From NCBI RefSeq assembly GCF_900107965.1, contig NZ_FNVU01000005.1, forward strand, positions 310,001-374,000: DNA of 64,000 nt. The letters run 5' to 3'. The DNA is from Actinacidiphila yanglinensis. GTDB taxonomy: Bacteria; Actinomycetota; Actinomycetes; Streptomycetales; Streptomycetaceae. The position numbers and the translations under genes are program-made. Shown here in pieces: positions 33,120 through 40,658 of the stretch (the stretch's first letter is position 1; every line of letters begins with the position of its first letter). The notes under the pieces are model-generated. The model was not told the DNA's origin, did not search any database, and worked only from the letters and a program-made list of their open reading frames with translations.

Positions 33120-33160
33120 CCGTGGCGGCGGATGTCCTTGGTCGGGAGCCGCCGCCACGG
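33120..33160 (-). ncRNA. Conserved AICE hairpin, copy A
   Basis: Perfect 12-bp stem CCGTGGCGGCGG (33120-33131) with 33149-33160 around a 17-nt loop. In transcript sense the loop reads CTCCCGACCAAGGACAT. It is followed by TCCTCCATCCATC and ends 39 nt before the methyltransferase start. The same loop on a different stem occurs at 37715-37760 and a relative at 35958-35999. Confidence 0.6.
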
Positions 33161-33163
33161 GAA

Positions 33164-33493
33164 CTACGCGCCAGCGCAGGGCCAGCAGCAGCCCAGCGAG
33201 GTCGGGATGACGTAGGGCTGTACGGCCTTGCAGTCCGGGCAGGTGCGGCGGGCGCGCATCATCGCCGCGTGCGAGCGCCAGCGTCCGGCCGTCATCGGGC
33301 GGACGGGCCGGGCGGTGGCGGGGTCGTAGAGGTAGGCGACGCGGTAGCCGCCGTAGTGGCGGGCCTTGCGGGAGCGCCAGCGCAGTTCGCCGACGACTTC
33401 CGCACGGGCGGCGCTCAGGCCGGCGGCGCGGAGTTGGGTGCGGGTCATCAGGCCGTGCGGGGCGAGGCGGTAGCGGTAGACAGGCAGGGTCAC
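33164..33493 (-). CDS. RRQRL-type zinc-binding protein of AICEs
   Basis: 109 residues from GTG 33493 with GGAAGGA upstream. The N-terminal half HGLMTRTQLRAAGL corresponds to the RRQRL motif region of a small protein family found next to AICE transfer genes. The C terminus TCPDCKAVQPYVIPTSLGCCWPC is a four-cysteine zinc ribbon. Nucleic-acid binding is likely; function is unknown. It sits between the FtsK-type gene and the replication block. Confidence 0.75.
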   Translation of the reverse strand: MTLPVYRYRLAPHGLMTRTQLRAAGLSAARAEVVGELRWRSRKARHYGGYRVAYLYDPATARPVRPMTAGRWRSHAAMMRARRTCPDCKAVQPYVIPTSLGCCWPCAGA

Positions 33494-33535
33494 AGCGTCG
33501 TTCCTTCCTGACGCCGGGATGGTGACTGTGCGTGC

Positions 33536-33704
33536 AGGGAGGGAGGCATAGGGAGGTCCGGGAGCCCTGGTTTTCGGGGGTTTCCGCAGGTCCCGGGAGC
33601 GCTCCTCCCTGACTCCCTGTCGGGGTGTTGTGGCTGATCAGGTCAGGGAGCCGGGGTGAGGGAGGCGGGTAGGGAGTTCTCCCTGCCTCCCTCACCGCCT
33701 CCCT
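33536..33704. repeat. Cluster of eleven AGGGAG/CTCCCT units
   Basis: AGGGAG at 33536, 33540, 33550, 33645, 33659 and 33671; CTCCCT at 33605, 33613, 33679, 33687 and 33699. All fall in 169 bp directly beyond the translocase stop codon. Short, clustered repeats next to traB are what TraB proteins of Streptomyces plasmids recognise at the transfer locus clt, so this is a candidate transfer site. Confidence 0.5.
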
Positions 33705-35921
33705 TTACTCAGCGTCATCCTCGGCGGTGTCCGCGTCGGTGTCGCGGCGGGCGATGGCGTCGCGGACGGCGTCGGCGGACACGACCATGACGCCGCCGGA
33801 CTTGTACGGGGCAGCCCCGGCGTCGGTGAGAACCGCGGTGAGGTCCTGCGCGGTCCAGTGCGCGTACGCGGCGGGGTTGAGCGCGGCGAGGCGGTGGCGG
33901 ACCTCGTCGGTCCGCAGCCGCTTCGCCTCCCCGAGCACCGTGGCGATGTCGGCGAGGTGGTCCACCCGCTCCATGTCGCCGGTGTCGGCGGTGGTGCGGG
34001 TGTCGACGCCGGCACGCCGGGCCTTGATCCGGGCGGCGAGTTCCTTGGCCTGGTCCTCGTCGATGTAGTGCGTCCGCACCGTGACCGACGGCTGGCCGGG
34101 GGCGAGCTTGATCCCGTCACCCGCGACCACGACGACGCCCTTGTCGAGACCCTGCCGGAGCTTGTGCGGGGCCGCCCCGGCGTCGATGGGGTTGTCGCCC
34201 AGCGCCATCCGTGCCTGCGACTCCGTGCCCAGAACGAGCGAGGCACGGATGTGGTTGCCCTCGCGGGACCGCTTGGGCAGGTTCTCGTTCGTCGGGTCCT
34301 GCGTGCCCTCCCAGATCGTCACGTTGACCGCGCGACCCTGGTCGTGGATCTTCTTGACGGCCTGGAAGTACCGCGAGGTGGCCTTCGACCCGCCGTAGGG
34401 AGCGCCGTACCGGACGGTGCCGTTGTCCGTGACGTACGTGTCCCGGGCTGCGGAGCCGTAGGCGACCTGCGCTTCGTCCACGATGAACACCAGCGGCGGG
34501 AACGTGCTGCCGCCAGGCGCGAGCAGGCGCCGGTTCATCTCCTCGACGCCGCCTTCGACCATCTCCGTCACGTCGATGACGTGCTCGTCGGTCGGTCCCT
34601 CGATCAGGACTTCCGCGATGCCGGTGAACATCCGCCAGTCTCCGATGCCCTTGAGGTCACCGATCCGGAAGATGACCGCCGGGTCGTGGCCGAGCCACAG
34701 CGCCAACGCCCGCAAGCTCGCCGTCTTGCCCTGGTTCGACAGGCCCGTGATGAGCATGTGCCGCTGATACAGGCTGATCAGGGCGGCATCCCCGCGCAGG
34801 TCGACACCCCACGGGGCGCGTCCCTTGGCGTAGTCGGCGCTGATGTCCGCGTCGAGGACGAGCGGGGACGGTCCGATCGGCTCATCCAGCGCCCCGGAGT
34901 CCGCGATCCACGCCCGCACGGTGCGGGCGGCGGGAGCGACCGACAGGTGCACCTCGTGCTCATGCCGACCCAGGTTCTCCGCCAACTTCCGGCGCCGGGC
35001 CAGCACTTCCTCCGTACTGGACCCCGACGGCAGGGTGATGTCGACTTCCACTCCGCACCCGGCAAGGACGATCGGGGAGAGCATCCCCGCGCCGTTGTCC
35101 TCCATAGCTTTGATCGACGCCCGAAGCGGCGCAATCCCCAGGTCACGGACGGCGGTGACCACGATCGACGGGGTGATCGGCGCCCCGTCGCTTCGTTCCC
35201 GAGCCGGAAGCGCCCATTGGGGTGCGGCTCCGCGCAGGCGGCCGGTGTTCCATAGCCCGAGGAACGCGCCGCAGGGGGCGAGCCACAGTGCGGGGCCCCA
35301 CACGATGGTCACGAGGACCACCGCCCAGCGGACGGCGTCGATGGTGCCCATGATGGGGGCGAGCACCAACCCGGGGTGCTTCTCCGCGATCGCCAGCAGG
35401 ACACCCAATCCGAGCAGTCCGCCGGTCGCGGTTGCGGCACCGACCACCAGGGCTTTCGCGACTCGCTGCGGCATGGTCAGCAGATCCATCCGGCGCTGGT
35501 GACGCGCGGCACGAAACTGCCGGCCGCGCTCTTCCCACTCCTTGGCTTCCTCGCTGTTGCCAGCGGCTTCGGCGATGCGCATCATTCGCTCGTACCGAGC
35601 AGCACTGCGGCCGTCCCACGTGCGCTTGGCGAGCACGCCGGCACCGCCGACCACGTAGGAGCCGTGCCGGGCCACCAGCCGGGCGCCGGTCTTGGTGCGG
35701 TCATGCGTGACGACGTGCCGCGTTACACCCGCGGCACGTCGCAGCCCCGCCCCGGCGAGCGCGGCGCGTGCGGCAGCGGACTTGGCTCGCCCTGGAACCC
35801 CGGAGGGGATAACGACCCCTTCCAGCACTCGGGGGGCGTCGCGGGTGGGGTCGCTGTCGTGCTTGGTCAGGTCCGGGACGGGCCGGGCCCGTCGTGAGTT
35901 GAGGTCGATGATTTCGGTCAT
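33705..35921 (-). CDS. FtsK/SpoIIIE-type DNA translocase (TraB/TraSA-like) for conjugation
   Basis: 738 residues. A hydrophilic N terminus of 150 residues, membrane helices at about 155-225 (VGAATATGGLLGLGVLLAIA; WAVVLVTIVWGPALWLAPCG), then the motor: Walker A ITGLSNQGKTAS near residue 390 and Walker B FIVDEAQ near 480. The C terminus (TDEVRHRLAALNPAAYAHWTAQDLTAVLTDAG) looks like a DNA-binding winged helix. Such proteins alone move double-stranded DNA between hyphae in Streptomyces conjugation. Hairpin C lies 36 nt upstream of its ATG. Confidence 0.93.
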   Translation of the reverse strand: MTEIIDLNSRRARPVPDLTKHDSDPTRDAPRVLEGVVIPSGVPGRAKSAAARAALAGAGLRRAAGVTRHVVTHDRTKTGARLVARHGSYVVGGAGVLAKRTWDGRSAARYERMMRIAEAAGNSEEAKEWEERGRQFRAARHQRRMDLLTMPQRVAKALVVGAATATGGLLGLGVLLAIAEKHPGLVLAPIMGTIDAVRWAVVLVTIVWGPALWLAPCGAFLGLWNTGRLRGAAPQWALPARERSDGAPITPSIVVTAVRDLGIAPLRASIKAMEDNGAGMLSPIVLAGCGVEVDITLPSGSSTEEVLARRRKLAENLGRHEHEVHLSVAPAARTVRAWIADSGALDEPIGPSPLVLDADISADYAKGRAPWGVDLRGDAALISLYQRHMLITGLSNQGKTASLRALALWLGHDPAVIFRIGDLKGIGDWRMFTGIAEVLIEGPTDEHVIDVTEMVEGGVEEMNRRLLAPGGSTFPPLVFIVDEAQVAYGSAARDTYVTDNGTVRYGAPYGGSKATSRYFQAVKKIHDQGRAVNVTIWEGTQDPTNENLPKRSREGNHIRASLVLGTESQARMALGDNPIDAGAAPHKLRQGLDKGVVVVAGDGIKLAPGQPSVTVRTHYIDEDQAKELAARIKARRAGVDTRTTADTGDMERVDHLADIATVLGEAKRLRTDEVRHRLAALNPAAYAHWTAQDLTAVLTDAGAAPYKSGGVMVVSADAVRDAIARRDTDADTAEDDAE

Positions 35922-35957
35922 GCTGGTGTTCCCTGCTCTCTGGTGTGAGGTGCGGGG

Positions 35958-35999
35958 CCCGGACCGGCCGGTGTCTTGGCGGATGACGGTCGGTCCGGG
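35958..35999 (-). ncRNA. Conserved AICE hairpin, copy C (divergent)
   Basis: 13-bp stem CCCGGACCGGCCG (35958-35970) with 35987-35999, one G-T wobble. Loop in transcript sense: TCATCCGCCAAGACAC, which shares CCG-CCAAG-ACA with copies A and B. It precedes the translocase gene start by 36 nt. Confidence 0.5.
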
Positions 36000-36005
36000 G
36001 TGGAG

Positions 36006-36191
36006 CTACTCGGCGTTCTGCTCGGCGCGCTTGCGGGCGGCGTTGAGGATGCGGTCCAACTTGCGCTGCAAGTCGGTCAGGTCGACGTCGTCGCCGGCTA
36101 GACCGCGCTTGCCCATACGCGCGATGAGCCAGGCGACGCGTGCCGCCTCGCCGGTGGTGAGGGGCGGGTCGTTGGGGTGGGTGTGGATCAT
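36006..36191 (-). CDS. Small helical AICE protein, unknown function
   Basis: 61 residues, highly charged and helical (AARVAWLIARMGKRGLAGDD, LQRKLDRILNAARKRAEQ). No signal or membrane segment. It begins 4 nt after the upstream membrane protein's stop, so both are in the transfer operon. Confidence 0.65.
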   Translation of the reverse strand: MIHTHPNDPPLTTGEAARVAWLIARMGKRGLAGDDVDLTDLQRKLDRILNAARKRAEQNAE

Positions 36192-36195
36192 CGGG

Positions 36196-36513
36196 TCACC
36201 GCTTCCGGATGTCGCGGTAGATGCCGTAGACGACCAGCGCGACCAGGGCGATGCACGCCGACGCGATGGCCAGCGCCACGGCGGCGAACGCCACGGTGAC
36301 CATGAGCATCGAGCCGCCGATACCGATGGCCAGCCACTTGCCGGCCGTGCCCGCGCTGGACTGCTGCGGGACGGCCACGGGCGGCGGCGGGGTGGTGGGC
36401 TGTTGGGCCTGGATGATCTGGGCGGCCTGGATCGCGGCGAGGATCACCGCGAACTGCTCGCCCTGCCGGGCGGCTTCCACCGCCTCGGCGGACGCCTTGT
36501 TGAGGTCGGTCAT
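36196..36513 (-). CDS. Small membrane protein of the transfer operon (Spd-like)
   Basis: 105 residues from ATG 36513 with GGGAGA 8 nt upstream. A helical, Gln/Ala-rich N terminus (EQFAVILAAIQAAQIIQAQQ) and Pro-rich hinge (PTTPPPPVAVP) lead to two tightly spaced helices (WLAIGIGGSMLMVTVAFAAV, LAIASACIALVALVVYGIY) and a basic end. In Streptomyces plasmids such proteins (Spd) help spread the element between hyphal compartments; the role here is by position. Confidence 0.7.
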   Translation of the reverse strand: MTDLNKASAEAVEAARQGEQFAVILAAIQAAQIIQAQQPTTPPPPVAVPQQSSAGTAGKWLAIGIGGSMLMVTVAFAAVALAIASACIALVALVVYGIYRDIRKR

Positions 36514-36530
36514 GACGGGGTCTCCCGTTC

Positions 36531-37391
36531 TCACAGCGCGGCAGCGGTGTCGGCGTGCTGGTCGGTGTCGACCAGGTGCAGGGGCGCCGGGGCGGTGCGC
36601 TCGGCGCGCAGGGCGTCGCGCAGCATCCGGCCGTTGGCGGACGAGGTGTGCACGGCCTTGCGGATCGCCTCGCCGGTCAACTCGGTGTCCGACCAGTCGG
36701 CGGTTGCCCGCCGTGCCTCGGTCAGCAGTTGGTCGGGGGTGCGGGTCGGTCGGGGCGTGCGGGCGACTTTGGGCACCGGGCCGGTCGGTCGACGGGGACC
36801 AGCCGGAGCAGGCTCGACGGGTGCGGGGAGCGGCGCCGGGTCGGTCGACTCCGGAACGGTCGGGGCGACCGGGGTGGGCGGGGTGTCGGCGCTCGACTTC
36901 CGCAGGTCAGACCCCAACTGATTTACGGTGGATGTGATGGTCTGATCCTGGTTTGCGACCGGGGTGGGTCGGTGGTGGAGGACCTTGGCGACCAGGTCGG
37001 AGCCGAAGAAAATCGACCCGACCGGCAGCGAGGTGGCCAGCAGGACCAGCACGCAGTTGGCGGGCCCGTAGTCGACCAGGTGCATCCGGCCGGCGGCATG
37101 CGCGTGCAGCGCGGGCACCAGACCGTGCACGTAGTTCAGGACCAGCGAGGCGGCGGTGTAGCCGGCCAGCACCCGCAAGGCGAACTTCCGGTCCGCGCCG
37201 GTCAGCACCAGCGTGGCGACCAGTGCGAGGGCCATCAGTCCGTCGACCACGAACGGGTAGAGCAGGGCGGCGGTGTGGTCGGCTCCGACCGTGCTGGCGA
37301 TGTCGCGCAACGCGTTCCAGGACACCCGGAACGCCATCCCGACGACCACCACTAACGCAGCCACCAGAAGGGTCTTGGCGGTCCGGTTCAT
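36531..37391 (-). CDS. DUF2637 membrane protein (SpdB-like)
   Basis: 286 residues. Four predicted helices in the first 130 residues: LLVAALVVVVGMAFRVSW, AALLYPFVVDGLMALALVATL, VLAGYTAASLVLNYVHGLV, and ANCVLVLLATSLPVGSIFF. A Pro-rich linker and a soluble C-terminal domain (LLTEARRATADWSDTELTGEAIRKAVHTSSANGRMLRDAL, helix-turn-helix-like) follow. DUF2637 proteins are regular neighbours of AICE translocases and match plasmid spread proteins. ATG overlaps the stop of the upstream 99-residue gene. Confidence 0.88.
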   Translation of the reverse strand: MNRTAKTLLVAALVVVVGMAFRVSWNALRDIASTVGADHTAALLYPFVVDGLMALALVATLVLTGADRKFALRVLAGYTAASLVLNYVHGLVPALHAHAAGRMHLVDYGPANCVLVLLATSLPVGSIFFGSDLVAKVLHHRPTPVANQDQTITSTVNQLGSDLRKSSADTPPTPVAPTVPESTDPAPLPAPVEPAPAGPRRPTGPVPKVARTPRPTRTPDQLLTEARRATADWSDTELTGEAIRKAVHTSSANGRMLRDALRAERTAPAPLHLVDTDQHADTAAAL

Positions 37392-37687
37392 GCCGCCAGC
37401 CCCTTCCTGCCCACCCGGCGGCGGACCACCGTGGCGCGGCGGGGCGCCGGGGCGAGGTGCAGCAGCTCCGGCATCGTCCGGCCGATCGTCTCCACCGCCA
37501 GAGCAGTGGTCCGGTCGACCATGCCCGGGTCGTCGGTGAGGATGTCTCGGGCCGCCGCCTCACGCGCGGCCCGCTCCTGCTCGCTCTCGCCCTCGACGCC
37601 CAGCCACAGTTCCAGCGTGGTGCCCAGCGCGAGTTCGATGAACTCGGTCGTGCTCTCGGCCCGGTGGGGGCCAACGAAGTCGTACAC
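37388..37687 (-). CDS. First gene of the AICE transfer operon, unknown function
   Basis: 99 residues from GTG 37687 with AGGAGA upstream. Sequence is acidic and helical in the middle (TEFIELALGTTLELWLGVEGESEQERAAREAAARDIL), with a basic C terminus (RRATVVRRRVGRKG). No domain recognised. Preceded by hairpin B (27 nt) and by two copies of the GntR operator further upstream, so it is probably the first gene under control of the element's repressor. Confidence 0.7.
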   Translation of the reverse strand: MYDFVGPHRAESTTEFIELALGTTLELWLGVEGESEQERAAREAAARDILTDDPGMVDRTTALAVETIGRTMPELLHLAPAPRRATVVRRRVGRKGLAA

Positions 37688-37714
37688 GGGTCGTCTCCTG
37701 ACGATGGATGGAGG

Positions 37715-37760
37715 GCCCGGAACGGCGGAATGTCCTTGGTCGGGAGCCGCCGAACCGGGC
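37715..37760 (-). ncRNA. Conserved AICE hairpin, copy B
   Basis: GCCCGG-AA-CGGCGG (37715-37728) pairs with CCGCCG-AA-CCGGGC (37747-37760) across an 18-nt loop. The loop is identical to that of copy A over 17 nt, while much of the stem differs and pairs anyway. The flank GATGGATGGAGG is also shared with copy A. Confidence 0.6.
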
Positions 37761-38019
37761 TGTGGGTGGTGCGAGTGCCCCGGGCCGGATCTGATCCGGC
37801 GCCCTCGCGGCGTGGATGCCGGGGCTGACGTGCATGTCTCCTTCGGGCCAGCGGCTCCCGTATCAGGTAGAGCCGCCTAAGCCCGTTGCAGGCAGAGACG
37901 TGACCTTTCGGTCTCGTGCCCTCCGGATGCAAAGGCCCCGGGCGCCTCGGTCCGCTCTGTCCCGGACCCCTTTTGGCGTGCCTGAGCAGCCCTGAAGAGG
38001 GCCACTGAGTCACTCCTGC
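37761..38019 (-). promoter_or_regulatory. Leader/promoter region of the AICE transfer operon
   Basis: Lies between the operator copies and hairpin B. On the minus strand a strong GAAGGAGAC precedes ATG 37835, opening a 91-codon frame that runs through hairpin B and overlaps the next gene start. It may be a translated leader rather than a protein gene. Confidence 0.4.
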
Positions 38020-38071
38020 ACTCATGTGCAGGAGTGACATTTAGAAGAGTGCATGACTCCTGTACATGAGT
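38020..38071. promoter_or_regulatory. Two operators for the AICE GntR repressor
   Basis: ACTCATGTGCAGGAGT (38020-38035) and ACTCCTGTACATGAGT (38056-38071). The second is nearly palindromic around TGTACA, and the first is its reverse complement with one change. A third copy lies at 38923-38938. These two are upstream of the leftward transfer operon and downstream of the GntR gene. Confidence 0.65.
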
Positions 38072-38124
38072 CAACCCGCCGCGAAGAACTTCGTTCGCGA
38101 CGGGCTGCGGGTGGCGCGCTGCTG

Positions 38125-38904
38125 TCAGTCTCCGGCGGGGATGCGGTAGTCAAGAACGAACTGGTCAGCCGCCATGATCGTGTCGCAGACCTCCACTACG
38201 CGGCCGCTCTCGGCTTCAGCGCTTCGGGTCAGATGGATGACGGGGGCTCCGGGGCTGAGCTGAAGCGCGCTGGTCTCCTCCTTGGTGGCCAGCCGTGCCC
38301 GCACGGTCTCGGTGAACTCCTTGAGGAGATGGCCGTTGTCCTCCAGCCGTGCGTAGATGCCCCCGCCCCCGGGGTTGTTCTCGAAGAGCTCCGGGATGTC
38401 CTTGGCTACGTCCCACGGCAGGTAGGACGTGGCTTCTTCGGTCGGTGTGCCGTCGCTGAAGTACAGGCGCCGGCGGGCCAACACCTTGGTTCCCGCGGTC
38501 ACATCCAGGCGCTCGGCGATGTCGGCTGGTACGTCGATGGGACCGACGTACAGGACAGTCACACCCGGAGTCTTGCCGGCCTGTTCCGACTCCGCGATGT
38601 ACGCCGCCTTGCCCGCAGCGCGGTGCGACCGGCGGAAGCGGTCCGACGACTTGCGGCGCACAGGGGGCTTGCTCTTCACGAACGTGCCCTTGCCGTGCAG
38701 CGTGTCGACCAGGCCCATCGGCCGCAGCTCGGCGACGGCCTTCCGCGCGGTGCCCTGCGCGACGGAGTACCGGCTCATGAGCTGTGCTTCGCTGGGTACC
38801 TGCTCACCAGGCTTCAGAACGCCTTCCCTGATCTGGTCTGCCAGGTCTTCGGCGATCTGTAGGTATCGTGCCCTGCCAGAGTCGCGCGAGGCAGTAGAGC
38901 CCAT
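38125..38904 (-). CDS. GntR-family repressor (KorSA-like) of the AICE
   Basis: 259 residues from ATG 38904 with AGGAGGA 8 nt upstream. N-terminal winged helix: RYLQIAEDLADQIREGVLKPGEQVPSEAQLMSRYSVAQGTARKAVAELRPMGLVDTLHGKGTFV. C-terminal UTRA-type effector domain: LARRRLYFSDGTPTEEATSYLPWDVAKDIPEL and PVIHLTRSAEAESGRVVEVCDTIMAADQFVLDY. In pSAM2 the GntR protein KorSA silences its own gene and the activator gene pra. The matching operator (38923-38938) lies just upstream of this start. Confidence 0.9.
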   Translation of the reverse strand: MGSTASRDSGRARYLQIAEDLADQIREGVLKPGEQVPSEAQLMSRYSVAQGTARKAVAELRPMGLVDTLHGKGTFVKSKPPVRRKSSDRFRRSHRAAGKAAYIAESEQAGKTPGVTVLYVGPIDVPADIAERLDVTAGTKVLARRRLYFSDGTPTEEATSYLPWDVAKDIPELFENNPGGGGIYARLEDNGHLLKEFTETVRARLATKEETSALQLSPGAPVIHLTRSAEAESGRVVEVCDTIMAADQFVLDYRIPAGD

Positions 38905-38922
38905 GTCCTTCAGTCCTCCTAT

Positions 38923-38938
38923 GCTCATGTACATGAGT
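38923..38938. promoter_or_regulatory. Third GntR operator, between repressor and Nudix genes
   Basis: GCTCATGTACATGAGT, containing the perfect 14-bp palindrome CTCATGTACATGAG (38924-38937). It is positioned to repress both divergent genes. Confidence 0.7.
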
Positions 38939-38962
38939 AACGCTACCGAGGTGAGTCCGTCA

Positions 38963-39382
38963 ATGCCGCTCCATTCGGTCTCGGTCGCCGGCGTCGTGGT
39001 CCGCGACGACGGTCGGGTCCTGGTGATCCGCCGCGCGGACAACGGCGCGTGGGAAGCCCCGGGCGGGGTGCTGGAGTTGGACGAGGAGCCCAGCGCGGGG
39101 GCGTGCCGAGAGGTCTGGGAAGAGACGGGAGTGAAGGTTGAGGCACTGCGACTCACAGGCGTTTATAAGAACATGACGCGCGGCGTGGTCGCTTTGGTCT
39201 TTTGCTGTCGTCCAATCGGTGGTGGAGAACGCACTTCAGACGAGTCCACAGAGGTACGGTGGTTTACGCGCGCGCAGGTGCGCCGCAATATGTCTGAGGC
39301 GTACGCGATTCGCGTACTGGACGCACTAGACGCCGTTGATGTTCCCGTTCGAATCCACGATGGCCGTCGGCTTCTCCCGTGA
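38963..39382 (+). CDS. Nudix hydrolase-fold protein (Pra-like activator position)
   Basis: 139 residues from ATG 38963 (GAGGTGAG 7 nt upstream); ATG 38933 is an alternative inside the operator. The Nudix box is complete: GGVLELDEEP then CREVWEETGV, with the metal-binding REVWEE. In pSAM2 the activator Pra is a Nudix-domain protein encoded beside korSA; the same arrangement here suggests that this protein activates replication and transfer, rather than or as well as hydrolysing a nucleoside diphosphate derivative. It is divergent from the GntR gene and convergent with darG. Confidence 0.88.
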   Translation: MPLHSVSVAGVVVRDDGRVLVIRRADNGAWEAPGGVLELDEEPSAGACREVWEETGVKVEALRLTGVYKNMTRGVVALVFCCRPIGGGERTSDESTEVRWFTRAQVRRNMSEAYAIRVLDALDAVDVPVRIHDGRRLLP

Positions 39383-39462
39383 CCGATATGGGAGGTTGGG
39401 CGAGTCGGTCGATCTGACCAATTGCAGAAGTTCTACTGAACTTCGACGCCGGGATAAGAGTC

Positions 39463-39512
39463 GTGCGCCCATCAGAGTTTCCCTCTAGAGGAGAGATCGC
39501 TGATGGGGGCAC
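39463..39512. terminator. Terminator between Nudix gene and darG
   Basis: GTGCGCCCATCAG (39463-39475) pairs with CTGATGGGGGCAC (39500-39512) with one mismatch, across a 24-nt loop containing a second small repeat CTCTAGAG. It separates two convergent genes. Confidence 0.5.
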
Positions 39513-39530
39513 CGATCAGCGGGCTGAAAG

Positions 39531-40598
39531 TTAGATCGCGTGAAGTCCGACGTCCTTAATCCGTTCCCACGCAGTCGCAACGTGAGCGTTGGTGAAGAGT
39601 CGATGCTTGCGGTCGTTCCACCCCTGGGTGCACTCAACGATTTTCTCAAGAGTGACAGGCGGGTCCACAAGTTCCTCTGATGCGAAAAGAACGGTACTAA
39701 GAAGTTCCATTCCGAACGGATCTTCGAAGCCCGAGATGAGCTTCTGGAACCTGCGAGAAACAACCTCGAATTCGGTTGACCTTAAAACAAACTTCTCGGC
39801 CTCTTCAACCGCTTCTTTGTCAAGTTCGAGAAGCGCTTGTGCCCCGCTGGTGCCGTCGCCAAATCCAGTGACAAAATGTCCCTCCATCACTGAGACCGCC
39901 CGGTCGAGTGGCTGGGAGTAGGGGCCGTAGGTACCCTTCTCAAATTTCAGGCCAAGTGGCAGCCCAAGCTTTTGAAGGAAGTAGGCAACCTTGTGAGCTT
40001 CGAGGAGTGAGACGCGCGGTTCGATCGCAAGTCCATTAGCGATTCCCGATTGGACGTAGCGACCCAATGCCGCGAGGAAGGACGCTCGTTCACGATTTAG
40101 CGGAGGCCTAACCGCTGCATTGGGCATCGCCTTTGGATTTGGCGATCCTGACGGTTCCCAGATCCGGACTTCCACTCCAGGAATAGTCCCAAGTGTTTGC
40201 TCGATTAGGGGGCCGACGTCACGCCAGTCCAGTCCACCATTTCCACATCCCAAGGGAGGGACGGCAATTGACTTTATTCCTCGCTTGACGATCTCATCAC
40301 GCAAAGTGATGAGGCCAGAGGTGATATCATCAATCTTTGATGGCGAACGCCAGTGCCGTTTCGTCGGGAAATTGATGACGAAGCGTGGGCCGCTTACCTG
40401 ATTGAGCTCGTGGACGTGCATGCGACCGACTTGAACTTCGCCAAGGTCACACGCAGCCTTGTAGTCCTCGAAGTTCGTCGGATAAGCCCGCTTGAATTGC
40501 AAAGCGATGCCCTTGCCCATTACGCCCACGGTGTTAACCGTGTTAACAAGGGCATCGACATCTGCCATGAGCAGGTTGCCGGTGCCTCGGGTGATCAT
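39531..40598 (-). CDS. darG: DarG-type antitoxin (macrodomain DNA ADP-ribosylglycohydrolase)
   Basis: 355 residues from ATG 40598, GGAAGGG upstream. N-terminal macrodomain: GNLLMADVDALVNTVNTVGVMGKGIALQFK and SIAVPPLGCGNGGLDW. In DarG this removes ADP-ribose from thymidine in single-stranded DNA. The C-terminal half (RASFLAALGRYVQSGI...LLEAHKVAYFLQKLG...KFEKGTYGPYSQPLDRAV) matches the toxin-neutralising domain of the family. It follows darT by 60 bp, in the usual toxin-first order. Clearly lower GC content than its surroundings, so recent cargo. Confidence 0.92.
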   Translation of the reverse strand: MITRGTGNLLMADVDALVNTVNTVGVMGKGIALQFKRAYPTNFEDYKAACDLGEVQVGRMHVHELNQVSGPRFVINFPTKRHWRSPSKIDDITSGLITLRDEIVKRGIKSIAVPPLGCGNGGLDWRDVGPLIEQTLGTIPGVEVRIWEPSGSPNPKAMPNAAVRPPLNRERASFLAALGRYVQSGIANGLAIEPRVSLLEAHKVAYFLQKLGLPLGLKFEKGTYGPYSQPLDRAVSVMEGHFVTGFGDGTSGAQALLELDKEAVEEAEKFVLRSTEFEVVSRRFQKLISGFEDPFGMELLSTVLFASEELVDPPVTLEKIVECTQGWNDRKHRLFTNAHVATAWERIKDVGLHAI

Positions 40599-40658
40599 TT
40601 GAGCCCTTCCTCGCGGTCGATGTCGCCCCTGGCTTGATGTAGCTAGTTACCGCACGGT

